The translations under genes and the position numbers were made by a program. The notes beneath the pieces are model-generated. The model was given only the letters and a program-made list of their open reading frames with translations, was not told the DNA's origin and made no database searches. A DNA stretch of 41,953 bases, taken from assembly GCA_035294725.1 (NCBI GenBank), contig DATGKK010000043.1, positions 1 to 41,953 of the forward strand, read 5' to 3'. Of the stretch, positions 8,792 to 17,195 are shown piece after piece. Position 1 is the first letter of the stretch. Each line of letters begins with the position of its first letter. The DNA comes from DATGKK01 sp035294725 (GTDB lineage: Bacteria > Actinomycetota > Acidimicrobiia > Acidimicrobiales > Bog-793).

Positions 8792-9571
8792 TCAGGCAGC
8801 GGCGTGAACCGCCAGGTACCAGCCGTAGCGCCCCGGGATCCAACCGAGCACCCAGCGAGGCAAGTAGCGGCCGTCCCAGGGCGTCACGATCGGTGTGACG
8901 GTGCACGTGGCGAACTCGCCGAACAACGCCCTCGCCTCGGTGAGGGTGTAGGCCCTGGTGCCCGGGCTCTCCATGTACCTGGCGAGGACGCTCGACACCG
9001 ACGGCCACAGGCGGCGGTCCTTCACGCAGTGCTGGACCCACCTCCGGTACGCCACCACGGAGCGGCGGTGGTACAGCATGCCCCGAAACTCCCCCTCCGG
9101 CCGGAGGACCCGCCGGATCTCCGCCACCACCCTCTCAGGGTGCTCCGCGTGGTGGATCACGCCGTACGAGTAGACGAGGTCGAACATCCCGTCGTCATAT
9201 GGGAGCTCCTCGGCATCCGCGCGGCAGAGATCGGACGTGTAACCGTGAACAGCGAGGTGGGCACGGGTTGTCTCGATCGCCGTGTCGGTGAGGTCGACAC
9301 CCGAGAGCACTGCTCCGGCGCGGGCGAACTGGAGGTGATCGGTGCCCGCGCCGACCCCGATCTCGAGCACGCGCCGGCCGGCGTAGCGGGTGAACTGAGC
9401 CACCTGGTGCACGAAGGGCTCGACCTCGTAGCGCACCGACTCGATCTCGGCGAACCACTCGGCAGATAGCCGGTCGTCACGGTCGCCGAGAAAGCCCGCT
9501 CCCGTCCCGCACGCCTCCGCCTCCCAAAAGGCCCTGACGTCAGCGTTGGTCACCACCGGCCATCGTTGCAC
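8792..9571 (-). CDS. Class I SAM-dependent methyltransferase
   Basis: This 259-residue protein has the Rossmann-like methyltransferase signature. Motif I is VLEIGVGAGTDHLQF at 68-82 and the acidic end of strand 2 is GVDLTD at 91-96. The DAEELPYDDGMFDLV segment at 119-133 and the SYGVIHH strand at 135-141 are typical of the Methyltransf_11 group. The substrate is not evident. It lies 40 nt downstream of mdh on the same strand and may be read through from it, though its function seems closer to the surface genes on the other side. The start is uncertain: GTG at 9571 is used here, with other in-frame GTG codons at 9556 and 9553. Confidence 0.8.
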   Translation of the reverse strand: MQRWPVVTNADVRAFWEAEACGTGAGFLGDRDDRLSAEWFAEIESVRYEVEPFVHQVAQFTRYAGRRVLEIGVGAGTDHLQFARAGAVLSGVDLTDTAIETTRAHLAVHGYTSDLCRADAEELPYDDGMFDLVYSYGVIHHAEHPERVVAEIRRVLRPEGEFRGMLYHRRSVVAYRRWVQHCVKDRRLWPSVSSVLARYMESPGTRAYTLTEARALFGEFATCTVTPIVTPWDGRYLPRWVLGWIPGRYGWYLAVHAAA

Positions 9572-9611
9572 AGGCTTCCCGGCGAAAGGGTGACCGCGAT
9601 AGAGCTTGGAG

Positions 9612-10622
9612 CTATCCGCCGAGCAGCTCCGCGACGTCGCGGCGCTCCTCCAGGAGCTCCTCGGTCGTGAGGCGGATCCGCTCGCGTGCGAACTCGGAGT
9701 GCTCGAGCCCCTCTACGACGGACCACCCGCCCCTGCCGTCGGAGCTGACCGGGAAGCCGAACTGGAGGCCCTCGGGGACGCCGTACTCGCCGCGGGAGAC
9801 GACGGCGAGCGAGGTCCAATCACCGTCAGGGGTCGCTCGGTCGATCGACACGATCGAGTCGATGGCGGCGTTCGCTGCCGACGCGGCGGAGGAGGCGCCG
9901 CGGGCGTCGATGATGGCAGCCCCTCGCTTTTGCACCGTGGAGAGGAACTCGCCCCGCAGCCATGTCTCGTCGCCGATCACCTCCGGCGCGGGCTTGCCGC
10001 CGATGCGCGCGTTCTCGAAGTCCGGGAACTGGGTCGAGGAGTGGTTCCCCCAGATGGCCACGTTCGTCACCTCGGCGACCGCCACCCCGGCGCGCCGGGC
10101 GAGCTGCGACTGGGCCCGGTTCTGGTCGAGCCGGGTCATGGCGAAGAAGCGGTCCGCCGGGACCTCAGGCGCGTTGGTCCTCGCTATGAGGCAGTTCGTG
10201 TTGCACGGGTTGCCGACGACGAGCACCCGCACGTCGGAGGCCGCATGGTCGGCGATGGCCCGGCCCTGCGGCTTGAAGATGCCGCCGTTCACGCCGAGGA
10301 GGTCCTTGCGCTCCATCCCCGCCTTGCGCGGCACCGAGCCGACGAGGAGGCCCCAGGACGTGCCGTCGAACGCGGTGGCAAGGTCGGAGGTCGCCACGAC
10401 GTCGTGGAGAAGCGGGAAGGCGCAGTCGTCGAGCTCCATCACGACCCCCTCGAGCGCCTTCATCGCCGGCTCGATCTCGAGCAGGCGGAGGACGATCGGC
10501 TGGTCGGGGCCGAGCATGGCGCCCGACGCGATCCGGAACAACAGGGAGTACCCGATCTGGCCGGCGGCTCCGGTCACGGTCACCTGGACCGGGGCGCGGC
10601 GGGAGGAGGATTCGTCAGTCAC
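9612..10622 (-). CDS. mdh: Malate dehydrogenase
   Basis: This 336-residue protein is the NAD-linked malate dehydrogenase of the TCA cycle, oxidising malate to oxaloacetate. It has the dinucleotide loop GAAGQIGY at 18-25. An acidic residue at the end of strand 2 (LLEIEP) favours NAD over NADP. The arginine pair of the mobile loop is in VPRKAGMERKDLL. GNPCNTN and the catalytic Asp in MTRLDQNRA follow, and the catalytic His is in WGNHSSTQFPD. Length and motifs fit the family fully. It lies 106 nt downstream of a lipoprotein gene and two genes after icd. A possible -10 box 9 nt before its GTG start suggests it also has its own promoter. Confidence 0.95.
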   Translation of the reverse strand: MTDESSSRRAPVQVTVTGAAGQIGYSLLFRIASGAMLGPDQPIVLRLLEIEPAMKALEGVVMELDDCAFPLLHDVVATSDLATAFDGTSWGLLVGSVPRKAGMERKDLLGVNGGIFKPQGRAIADHAASDVRVLVVGNPCNTNCLIARTNAPEVPADRFFAMTRLDQNRAQSQLARRAGVAVAEVTNVAIWGNHSSTQFPDFENARIGGKPAPEVIGDETWLRGEFLSTVQKRGAAIIDARGASSAASAANAAIDSIVSIDRATPDGDWTSLAVVSRGEYGVPEGLQFGFPVSSDGRGGWSVVEGLEHSEFARERIRLTTEELLEERRDVAELLGG

Positions 10623-10631
10623 GGTACGGGG

Positions 10632-10637
10632 AGGTTA
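10632..10637 (-). promoter_or_regulatory. Possible -10 box of mdh
   Basis: On the minus strand TAACCT lies 9 nt before the GTG start of mdh at 10622. It fits TANNNT and would give a transcript with almost no leader. There is no recognisable -35 hexamer. Confidence 0.3.
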
Positions 10638-10728
10638 GTGGCCGCCGACCGGCACCGGCACCTCGCAGCCGCCACGACGAGGCGAGTACGACGCCTACCG
10701 GCACAGCCGATCAGCACTCCGCGACGGG

Positions 10729-11700
10729 TCAGCCGCCCGACGTCGAGAGCCGAGGGAGGAGGTGCTCCACGAGCGCGGCGAATCCGGCTCCAGCGAGGAC
10801 CGGCCGGACCGGGCGGCCGCCGCGCACCAGCTGCATCGTCTCGCAACCACCGGTCTCGGCCATGACCGTCGCGTACGGGGCAGCGCCCGGGGAGCGGCGG
10901 AACTGCAGCGTGAGGACGCCACCGGCAGGCGCTCGGCAGCTCGTCACGCCTGGCGGCTCCGGATCCGCCCCGTCGAACGCCGCGATGACGGCGGCGATCA
11001 CCTTCTCGTCGCGGGTGGTCACCCGCCTCGGGCGTGAAGGGGCCGTCGCACTCTCCGGGCTCATCGTGGCCGTCATCTCCGTGGCACCACCCGCCACGTC
11101 GTCGTCCCGAAGACGGGCGGGGTAGTACTCGACGATCGCGACGATCTCGAGCCCCGTCCTCGACGCCGCGCTCCCTCCGGCCGAGCCCCCTCCGCGAAGC
11201 TCGACGGCTTCCAGCACGAGCGACTCGTGCTCGAAGATCGGCCGGCTGTCCGGAAAGGAGAAGGTGAGCTCGAAGGTCGTCCTCGCCCCCGTCGAAACGG
11301 CCGTGCCGCTCCCGGCGGGGATCGAGCTGGCCGGTCGATGTGCGGCGATGAAGCGGACGACCGACGAGACCCGCCCCGGGACCGTTGCGAAGCGACGCAC
11401 GCTCACGACGTTCGAGCCGCCTGGGAGGCCAAAGGGCCCCGCGAGCAGGCTCCCACCCCCCACCGGCTCCCCGGAGGCGACGTGCCCACCCGGCGGCAGC
11501 TTGAGGCGACCGAGCAGCGCTCGCGCCGTTGCGAGCGCCAGCTGCCGCCGAGTGGCCGGCCCGGCTCCTGCGAGCGCGGAGGCGCTACCAGGCGCCGGGC
11601 CGCCACCTTGGTGCTGCGCCTGTCCGCCGTGGCCGCAGCCGGCAAGGAGGATGGCGGCGGCGAGGAAGGCGGCCGCGATCCTCGGGCGCGGGGTCCTCAC
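10729..11700 (-). CDS. Predicted lipoprotein of unknown function
   Basis: This is a protein of about 323 residues. The N terminus has a basic stretch (RTPRPR), a hydrophobic core and a lipobox LLAGC with the lipidated Cys at residue 22, followed by a Gly/Gln-rich linker. It should be anchored outside the cytoplasmic membrane. The rest has beta-strand-rich segments (TTFELTFSFPDSRPIF, ILVALE-like stretches, VLTLQFRR) but no family I recognise. The start is GTG at 11700; a GTG at 11718 is also possible. It sits between icd (65 nt upstream) and mdh on the same strand, which need not mean a role in the TCA cycle. Confidence 0.7.
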   Translation of the reverse strand: MRTPRPRIAAAFLAAAILLAGCGHGGQAQHQGGGPAPGSASALAGAGPATRRQLALATARALLGRLKLPPGGHVASGEPVGGGSLLAGPFGLPGGSNVVSVRRFATVPGRVSSVVRFIAAHRPASSIPAGSGTAVSTGARTTFELTFSFPDSRPIFEHESLVLEAVELRGGGSAGGSAASRTGLEIVAIVEYYPARLRDDDVAGGATEMTATMSPESATAPSRPRRVTTRDEKVIAAVIAAFDGADPEPPGVTSCRAPAGGVLTLQFRRSPGAAPYATVMAETGGCETMQLVRGGRPVRPVLAGAGFAALVEHLLPRLSTSGG

Positions 11701-11765
11701 GCTCGCACGAAGCCCCACCGAGCGCCCGGCGCGTACCCGGCGACGCTCCGACCTGGGGCTCGGAG

Positions 11766-12962
11766 CTACAGCCGCTCGACGATCGCCTCGGCGAACTCCG
11801 AGGTCCTGACCTCCTTCGCACCCTCCATGAGCCGGGCGAAGTCGTAGGTGACGATCTTCTCGCTGATGGTCTGCTCGAGGGCCCGCACGATGTCGTCGGC
11901 GGCCTCCTGCCAGCCAAGGTGCTCGTACATCAGCACCCCCGAGAGCAGGACCGAGCCGGGGTTGACCTTGTCCTGGCCGGCGTACTTCGGCGCCGTGCCG
12001 TGGGTGGCCTCGAAGACGCCGTGCCCGGTCACGTAGTTGATGTTCCCGCCGGGGGCGATCCCGATCCCGCCCACCTGGGCGGCGAGGGCGTCGGAGAGGT
12101 AGTCGCCGTTCAGGTTCGTCGTCGCGATGACGTCGAACTCGTCCGGCCGGGTGAGCACCTGCTGCAAGGTGATGTCGGCGATGGCGTCCTTCACGAGGAT
12201 CTTCCCGCCCGGCTCCCCGCCGCAGTCGTCCCAGCCGACGGCGACGTCGGAGAACTCCTCTCGCGTGAGCTCGTAGCCCCAGTTGCGGAAGGCCCCTTCG
12301 GTGAACTTCTGGATGTTCCCCTTGTGCACGAGCGTCACGGATCTGCGGCCCCGCCGCACGGCGTACTCGATGGCGGCCCGGATGAGCCGCTTGGAGCCCG
12401 TCTCGGAGACCGGCTTGATGCCGATGCCGGAGTCGGGGCGGACCTGCCAGCCATAGGCGTCGCGAAGGTGCTCGATGAGGCGGGCCGCCTCCACGCTCCC
12501 CTCCTGCAGCTCGAGGCCGGCGTAGACGTCCTCGGTGTTCTCCCGGAAGATCACCATGTCGACCTTCTCGGGGTGTCGTACCGGCGAGGGCACTCCCTGG
12601 AACCAGCGCACCGGCCGCAGGCAGACGTAGAGATCGAGGATCTGCCGGAGCGCCACGTTGAGCGAGCGGATCCCGCCGCCGACCGGCGTCGTGAGCGGGC
12701 CCTTGATCCCGATGAGGTGGTCCCGGAAGGCCTCCACCGTCGCGTCCGGGAGCCACTCCCCCGTCTCCTTGAACGCCTTCTCCCCGGCCAGCACCTCCTT
12801 CCAGGCGACCGAGCGCCCGTGCTTGGCCGCCGCCGCGTCGAGCACGAGCTTGGCGGCCGGCCAGATGTCGACACCCGTGCCGTCACCTTCGATGAAGGGG
12901 ATGATCGGCTCGGCGGGGACGTTGAGCGTTCCGTCGGAGGTCATGGTGATCTTCTCGGCCAT
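11766..12962 (-). CDS. icd: NADP-dependent isocitrate dehydrogenase
   Basis: This 398-residue protein is the E. coli-type homodimeric isocitrate dehydrogenase, giving 2-oxoglutarate, CO2 and NADPH. Substrate residues match E. coli with a constant offset of 13: S100, N102, R106, R116 and R140 (SLNVALRQ, LRPVR, FRENTEDVYAG), with Y147 as catalytic Tyr. The later HGTAPKYAGQDKVNPGS stretch has the Lys-Tyr pair that binds the 2'-phosphate of NADP. The ATG at 12962 is chosen because it gives a family-like N terminus and because a TAGCAT box lies 7 nt before it. It is first in a minus-strand group (icd, lipoprotein, mdh) and divergent from the propeller protein. Confidence 0.95.
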   Translation of the reverse strand: MAEKITMTSDGTLNVPAEPIIPFIEGDGTGVDIWPAAKLVLDAAAAKHGRSVAWKEVLAGEKAFKETGEWLPDATVEAFRDHLIGIKGPLTTPVGGGIRSLNVALRQILDLYVCLRPVRWFQGVPSPVRHPEKVDMVIFRENTEDVYAGLELQEGSVEAARLIEHLRDAYGWQVRPDSGIGIKPVSETGSKRLIRAAIEYAVRRGRRSVTLVHKGNIQKFTEGAFRNWGYELTREEFSDVAVGWDDCGGEPGGKILVKDAIADITLQQVLTRPDEFDVIATTNLNGDYLSDALAAQVGGIGIAPGGNINYVTGHGVFEATHGTAPKYAGQDKVNPGSVLLSGVLMYEHLGWQEAADDIVRALEQTISEKIVTYDFARLMEGAKEVRTSEFAEAIVERL

Positions 12963-12969
12963 GCCGGGG

Positions 12970-12975
12970 ATGCTA
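12970..12975 (-). promoter_or_regulatory. -10 box of icd, likely leaderless
   Basis: On the minus strand TAGCAT lies 7 nt before the icd ATG, the distance expected if transcription starts at the start codon. No Shine-Dalgarno sequence is present. The 12 bases around it (12968-12979) are repeated exactly upstream of the cobalamin-binding gene (24133-24144). Confidence 0.5.
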
Positions 12976-13084
12976 CCGACGCCACCGGGTACGCTTTCCC
13001 ACACCGAGGATCGGACACGAGCCGAGGAGCGGACGACCCGGTGGCGAACGAGCGTGGTCGGCTCCTCCAGCGAGTCGCACGAGG

Positions 13085-15433
13085 ATGAGGCGAGCCCGAC
13101 CCCTACACGCGTCGACACAGCCGGGCTCGCAGGTGATGCCCGTGCTCGGCCTCGTCGCCCTCGCCGCGGTCATCGGGCTCGCGGCCGCCACGATCGACTC
13201 GGTCGTGGCCCCGAGGCACCTCCGTCCCCGCCCCGTGGTCCCTGCAGGAGCGGTAACGGTCTCGGCCAGCGTGGCCACCCTCGTCGCCTCCCGGGACGCG
13301 CCCGACCCGACCGGGCCGCTCGCCTGCGGCAGCGCCACACGCTGCGTGAGCCTCGGCGTGCAAGGGAGCGCGCCCGCTGCGCTGTTCACCGCCGACGGCG
13401 GGGCGCGCTGGTCCCTTGCGAGCCGGCTGCCGCTCGACCTCGCCCGCCACCCCGTCCTAGCGGCCCTTGCCTGCCCTGGCGCCTTCCGCTGCTACGCCGC
13501 CGGGCACGACTCGGGCGGTCCGCTCGTGCTCGTGACGACCGACCGCGGGAACCTCTGGCAGCCCGCGGATCTCGCCCGCGCCCTCGCCGCCGACAAGTCG
13601 CTGTCGCGGCGCGCGGCGGAGGCGCTGCAGCCGCAGGCGATCGGCTGCTCGACCCGACTTCGGTGCCTCGTCGCGCTCGGGGGCTACCTCGCCGCAACGG
13701 CGGACGGCGGCAGGAGCTGGCATCTCGAGCGGCTGCCGGGCGCGGCCCGGCCCGTCTCGGCGATCGACTGCCCGGCGGTGGCCCGCTGCCTGCTCCTCGC
13801 CGGCGGCCGCCTCTTCCTCGGCACCGGCTCCGGCGCCCGCTGGTCCGGGGTGAGCATCGGGGGCGCCCGGGCCGACGCTCTCGCCTGCAGCGTTGCTGCC
13901 GCCTGCTTCGTCGCAGCCGGCACCGGCACGGCGCTCGAGCTCTGGGCGAGCGTGGACGGGGGCGGCCGCTTCGTGCTCGCCGGTGACGCGCCGCCGCTCG
14001 GAGGGGCGGCCACCGGGGCGTCACTCGCCTGCGCGAGCGGCAACGACTGCCTCCTCTCGCTCGGCGGCCCGCTCGTCGCGGCCACCGCGGACGGGGGCGC
14101 GAGCTGGCGGGCGCTCCCGGCCCTGCCGGGACGGCCGCGCTCGCGCCCGAGCGTCCGCGCACTGGCGTGCTCGCCGGCCGGGACGGCTGCAGCGACCTGC
14201 GTCGCGGCCTGGTACTCCCTCGTGCCCGCCCGGGCTGGTCTCGCCGACCTCGACCGGACGAGCCTCAACGCTGCTGCGCTCGGCGCCGGCGGGCTCGGGC
14301 TCGTCCCGGGCGCCCTTCCGCCCGGACTCCCCCCGCTCACGCTCTCATGCGCCTCGCCGTCGAGCTGCGTCGTCACCTCCACCGGGAGCTCCTACCTCGC
14401 CTGGTTCGACCCCGAGCGCACGACGGGCCTCGCCGGCCTCGAGGAGATCCCCATCGCCGGCGTCGAGCCTCCCGCCCGGCCGCCGGCCGACGCGACCGAT
14501 CCGGTCGTGACCTCGATCGGGTGCGCCGAGAGCACCTGCGTGGCGGAAGTGAGCGAGGCCCGCCTCGTCGCCACCGCCCTTGCGACCTCCGTCGAGCTCC
14601 TCCCGGTCGGCGCCGCGGCCCGGCCAGGCGGCAGGGCGCCCGTCGAGCCCGCCGTCGACCTCCCGGGCACGCTCGACGCCCCGCCGGCCGGGGCAACCTG
14701 CGCGAGCACGCGTGTCTGTGCCGTCGTCGCCTCCTCCTCCCCGGCCACGCCGGCACTCCTCCTCACCGCCGACGGCGGCGCCCGGTGGGCGACGGTAGCG
14801 CTCGGCGCCCTCGCGGCACCGCTCGCAGGCCGGGCCCGGCACCCCGGCGTCGGGGCCGGGGCCGACTGCTGGACCCGGCTCCGCTGCCTCGTCGTGGTGA
14901 GCCTTGCGCCTCCCGCCGCCGGCCCGCTCCTCGCCTACGAGACGGGGGACGGGGGCTCGTCCTGGCACGAGGTCGCCTCGCCGCTCGCGAGCCGCTCGTC
15001 ACGGGCGACCCTCGTTGCGCTCTCGTGCGATCGCGGCGGGGACTGCTCGCTCCTCGCCGCGAGGCCCCGCAGCCCTCGCCCGCTCGTGGCCGCGAGCTCG
15101 GCCGGGAGAGGCCCCTTCCGCAGCGTCCCCGTCCCGGCTCCCGACTCCCCCGTCGCCGCGCCCCGCTGCGATGCCGGCCGCTGCTGGATGCCGGTGTGGC
15201 GCCGAGGCACCGCCGGCATGCTCGAGTGGCCGGCGGGCGACCCGTCCCGGGTCGTCCAGCTCCTGGCCGGCGGCACAGCCCCGCCGCCGTCCCGTGAGCT
15301 GTCGGCCACCTTCGCCGCCGCCTCCCCCGGTTCCGGCACCCTCGCCTGCCCGAGCCCCCAGCTTTGCGTCGCGATCGCCGTTGCGGCGAGCACGGAGCAG
15401 ATCGAGCTCGTGAGGTTCCGCCCGGCGCCCTGA
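13085..15433 (+). CDS. Exported double beta-propeller protein with Asp-box repeats
   Basis: This 782-residue protein has a short cytoplasmic start and one hydrophobic helix (about 17-40, VMPVLGLVALAAVIGLAAATI), then a long exported part. The exported part is built from a repeat of a short Cys-x(4-10)-Cys pair followed by beta strands and, in many copies, a BNR/Asp-box such as TADGGARW, TTDRGNLW, TADGGRSW, TADGGASW or TGDGGSSW. I count 14 Cys pairs, which fits two seven-bladed propellers, each blade held by a disulfide. Sialidase-type catalytic arginines are not evident, so it is probably a binding or scaffold protein and not an enzyme. It is divergent from icd (122 nt) and is followed by a dehydrogenase gene 24 nt on. 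Confidence 0.75.
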   Translation: MRRARPLHASTQPGSQVMPVLGLVALAAVIGLAAATIDSVVAPRHLRPRPVVPAGAVTVSASVATLVASRDAPDPTGPLACGSATRCVSLGVQGSAPAALFTADGGARWSLASRLPLDLARHPVLAALACPGAFRCYAAGHDSGGPLVLVTTDRGNLWQPADLARALAADKSLSRRAAEALQPQAIGCSTRLRCLVALGGYLAATADGGRSWHLERLPGAARPVSAIDCPAVARCLLLAGGRLFLGTGSGARWSGVSIGGARADALACSVAAACFVAAGTGTALELWASVDGGGRFVLAGDAPPLGGAATGASLACASGNDCLLSLGGPLVAATADGGASWRALPALPGRPRSRPSVRALACSPAGTAAATCVAAWYSLVPARAGLADLDRTSLNAAALGAGGLGLVPGALPPGLPPLTLSCASPSSCVVTSTGSSYLAWFDPERTTGLAGLEEIPIAGVEPPARPPADATDPVVTSIGCAESTCVAEVSEARLVATALATSVELLPVGAAARPGGRAPVEPAVDLPGTLDAPPAGATCASTRVCAVVASSSPATPALLLTADGGARWATVALGALAAPLAGRARHPGVGAGADCWTRLRCLVVVSLAPPAAGPLLAYETGDGGSSWHEVASPLASRSSRATLVALSCDRGGDCSLLAARPRSPRPLVAASSAGRGPFRSVPVPAPDSPVAAPRCDAGRCWMPVWRRGTAGMLEWPAGDPSRVVQLLAGGTAPPPSRELSATFAAASPGSGTLACPSPQLCVAIAVAASTEQIELVRFRPAP

Positions 15434-15457
15434 GCCGCCCGCTGGCATGATGCCGGT

Positions 15458-16315
15458 ATGGGACTTGAGCACCTCGAAGAGAAGACAGCCGTCGTGACAG
15501 GAGGGGCGAGCGGGATCGGCCTCGCCCTCGGGACGGCGTTCGCCGCCGAGGGCATGAACGTCGTGCTCGCCGACATCGAGGCGGGCGCCCTTGACGCCGC
15601 CGCCGCCGAGGTCGGCGCCGCCGGCCCGGGCGAGGTGCGCACGGTCGTCTGCGACGTCGCCGTCGCCGGCGACGTCGAGCGGCTCCGGGACGAGACGGTC
15701 GAGGCGTTCGGGACCGCACACGTCGTCTGCAACAACGCCGGCGTCGGGGGCGGCGGGCCCTCCTGGGAGGTCTCGCTCGCGACCTGGAACTGGGTGCTCG
15801 GCGTCAACTTGATGGGCGTCGTCCACGGCATCCACGCCTTCGTCCCGCTCCTGCTCGAGCAGAACGAGGGCCACGTCGTCAACACGGCCTCGGCCGCCGG
15901 GCTCCTCTCGGTGCCCTACATGGGCCCGTACACGGCCTCCAAGCACGCCGTCGTCACCATCACCGAAGGCCTCGCCTTCGAGCTCGAGCTCGCCGGCAGC
16001 GCCGTCGGCGCCTCGGTCCTCTGCCCGATGTGGGTCCGAACCCGCATCCACGAGTCGCATCGGAACGCGCCCCGCGACGTGGTCGGCTTCGGGGCCCGCG
16101 ACGTCGCGAGCGAGGCGGGTGCGGCCATGTCGGACACGGTCGCCGGGCTGGTCGCCTCCGGCATGGACCCCGCCATCGTGGCCGGCCAGGTGGTCGAGGC
16201 CGTGAAGAAGGGGCGCTTTTACGTGCTCCCCCACGACGAGGTGCGCCAGGGCGTGCTCAACCGGGCGCAGCGCATCGCAGCGGGCGAGCCGCCGCAGCTC
16301 ACCTTCGGACGCTGA
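15458..16315 (+). CDS. Short-chain dehydrogenase/reductase
   Basis: This 285-residue classical SDR enzyme has the nucleotide loop TGGASGIG at 14-21 and NNAG at 92-95. The catalytic Ser145 is in NTASAAG and the Tyr158-x3-Lys162 pair in YTASK. Asp39 at the end of strand 2 suggests NAD(H) rather than NADP(H). It is a soluble oxidoreductase for an alcohol or ketone; the substrate cannot be read. It starts 24 nt after the propeller gene on the same strand. CATGAT six bases before its ATG is one base off the TANNNT leaderless pattern seen elsewhere here, so it may also have its own promoter. Its stop codon lies in a hairpin shared with folD. Confidence 0.88.
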   Translation: MGLEHLEEKTAVVTGGASGIGLALGTAFAAEGMNVVLADIEAGALDAAAAEVGAAGPGEVRTVVCDVAVAGDVERLRDETVEAFGTAHVVCNNAGVGGGGPSWEVSLATWNWVLGVNLMGVVHGIHAFVPLLLEQNEGHVVNTASAAGLLSVPYMGPYTASKHAVVTITEGLAFELELAGSAVGASVLCPMWVRTRIHESHRNAPRDVVGFGARDVASEAGAAMSDTVAGLVASGMDPAIVAGQVVEAVKKGRFYVLPHDEVRQGVLNRAQRIAAGEPPQLTFGR

Positions 16316-16330
16316 GCCCGAGCCTCAGCG
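16310..16330. terminator. Hairpin containing both stop codons of a convergent pair
   Basis: CGCTGAG (16310-16316) pairs with CTCAGCG (16324-16330) with a 7-nt loop. The TGA of the SDR gene (16313-16315) lies in the left arm and the TGA of folD on the other strand (16325-16327) in the right arm. No T tract follows. It may be a minimal bidirectional terminator. Confidence 0.4.
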
Positions 16331-17179
16331 CTCCGCCGCGATCACCGCGTTGCGAAGGAGCATCGCCCGCGTCATCGGACCGACGCCGCCGAGACGGGGC
16401 GTGATCCAGGAGGCGACCTCGGCCACCTCCTCCTCGACGTCGGAGAGGAGCCGCCTGCCCTCGAACGAGGTCCCGGCGCCGACGACGGCCGCCCCCGGCT
16501 TCACCATGGCGGCCGTGACGATCCCGGGCTGGCCCGCGGCCGCCACGACGACGTCGGCCCGGCGGACGTGCTCGGCGAAGGCCTCGGGAGGGACGCCGGT
16601 GTGCAGCACCGTCACCGCCGCGTTGCACCCGGGCCGCTTCATGGCGAGCAGGAGCGCGAGCGGCCGGCCGATCGTGAGCCCCCGCCCGATCACGACGACG
16701 TGCCGGCCCTCGACCGGCACCTCGTAGTGGCTGAGCAGCTCGACGATGCCAAGCGGCGTGCACGGGAGCGGTCCGGGGTGGCCCATCACGAGCCGGCCCA
16801 GGTTGACCGGGTGGAGGCCGTCGGCGTCCTTCGAGGGGTCGACGGCCAAGAGCGCCTCCTCCTCGTCGAGGCCGGCCGGAAGGGGCAGCTGGACGAGGTA
16901 GGCGTGGACGCGCTCGTCCGCGTTGTAGCGGGCGATCACCTCGAGCAGCTCGGCCTGGGTCGTCGTCGCCGGCAGGTGCTCGTGGATGGAGGCGATCCCG
17001 ACCGAGGCCGAGTCCTCCCTTTTCATCTCGACGTAGCGGACGCTCGCGGGGTCGTCCCCGACGAGGATCGTCCCGAGCCCGGGCCTCACTCCCTTGCCCG
17101 CGAGGACCTCGACCCGGCGGCGCAGGTCGTCGAGGACCTTCGCCGCGAGGGCGTTCCCGTCGAGCAGCCGTGCGGCCAT
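16325..17179 (-). CDS. folD: Bifunctional methylenetetrahydrofolate dehydrogenase/cyclohydrolase
   Basis: This 284-residue FolD oxidises 5,10-methylene-THF and hydrolyses the methenyl form to 10-formyl-THF, the donor used by PurN and PurH. It has Tyr49 and the catalytic Lys53 (YVEMK), Gln97 in QLPLP, DADGLHPVNLG at 118-128 and PCTPLGIVELL. The NADP loop is GRGLTIGRP, as in actinobacterial FolD. One difference is GAGTSFE at 234-240, where most FolD proteins have DVG, and TPRLGGVGPMT instead of TPVPGGVGPMT. It starts 16 nt after purH on the same strand, so purN, purH and folD form one operon. The ATG at 17179 gives the family N terminus. Confidence 0.95.
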   Translation of the reverse strand: MAARLLDGNALAAKVLDDLRRRVEVLAGKGVRPGLGTILVGDDPASVRYVEMKREDSASVGIASIHEHLPATTTQAELLEVIARYNADERVHAYLVQLPLPAGLDEEEALLAVDPSKDADGLHPVNLGRLVMGHPGPLPCTPLGIVELLSHYEVPVEGRHVVVIGRGLTIGRPLALLLAMKRPGCNAAVTVLHTGVPPEAFAEHVRRADVVVAAAGQPGIVTAAMVKPGAAVVGAGTSFEGRRLLSDVEEEVAEVASWITPRLGGVGPMTRAMLLRNAVIAAER

Positions 17180-17195
17180 GGCCTCGCCCCCGCCC

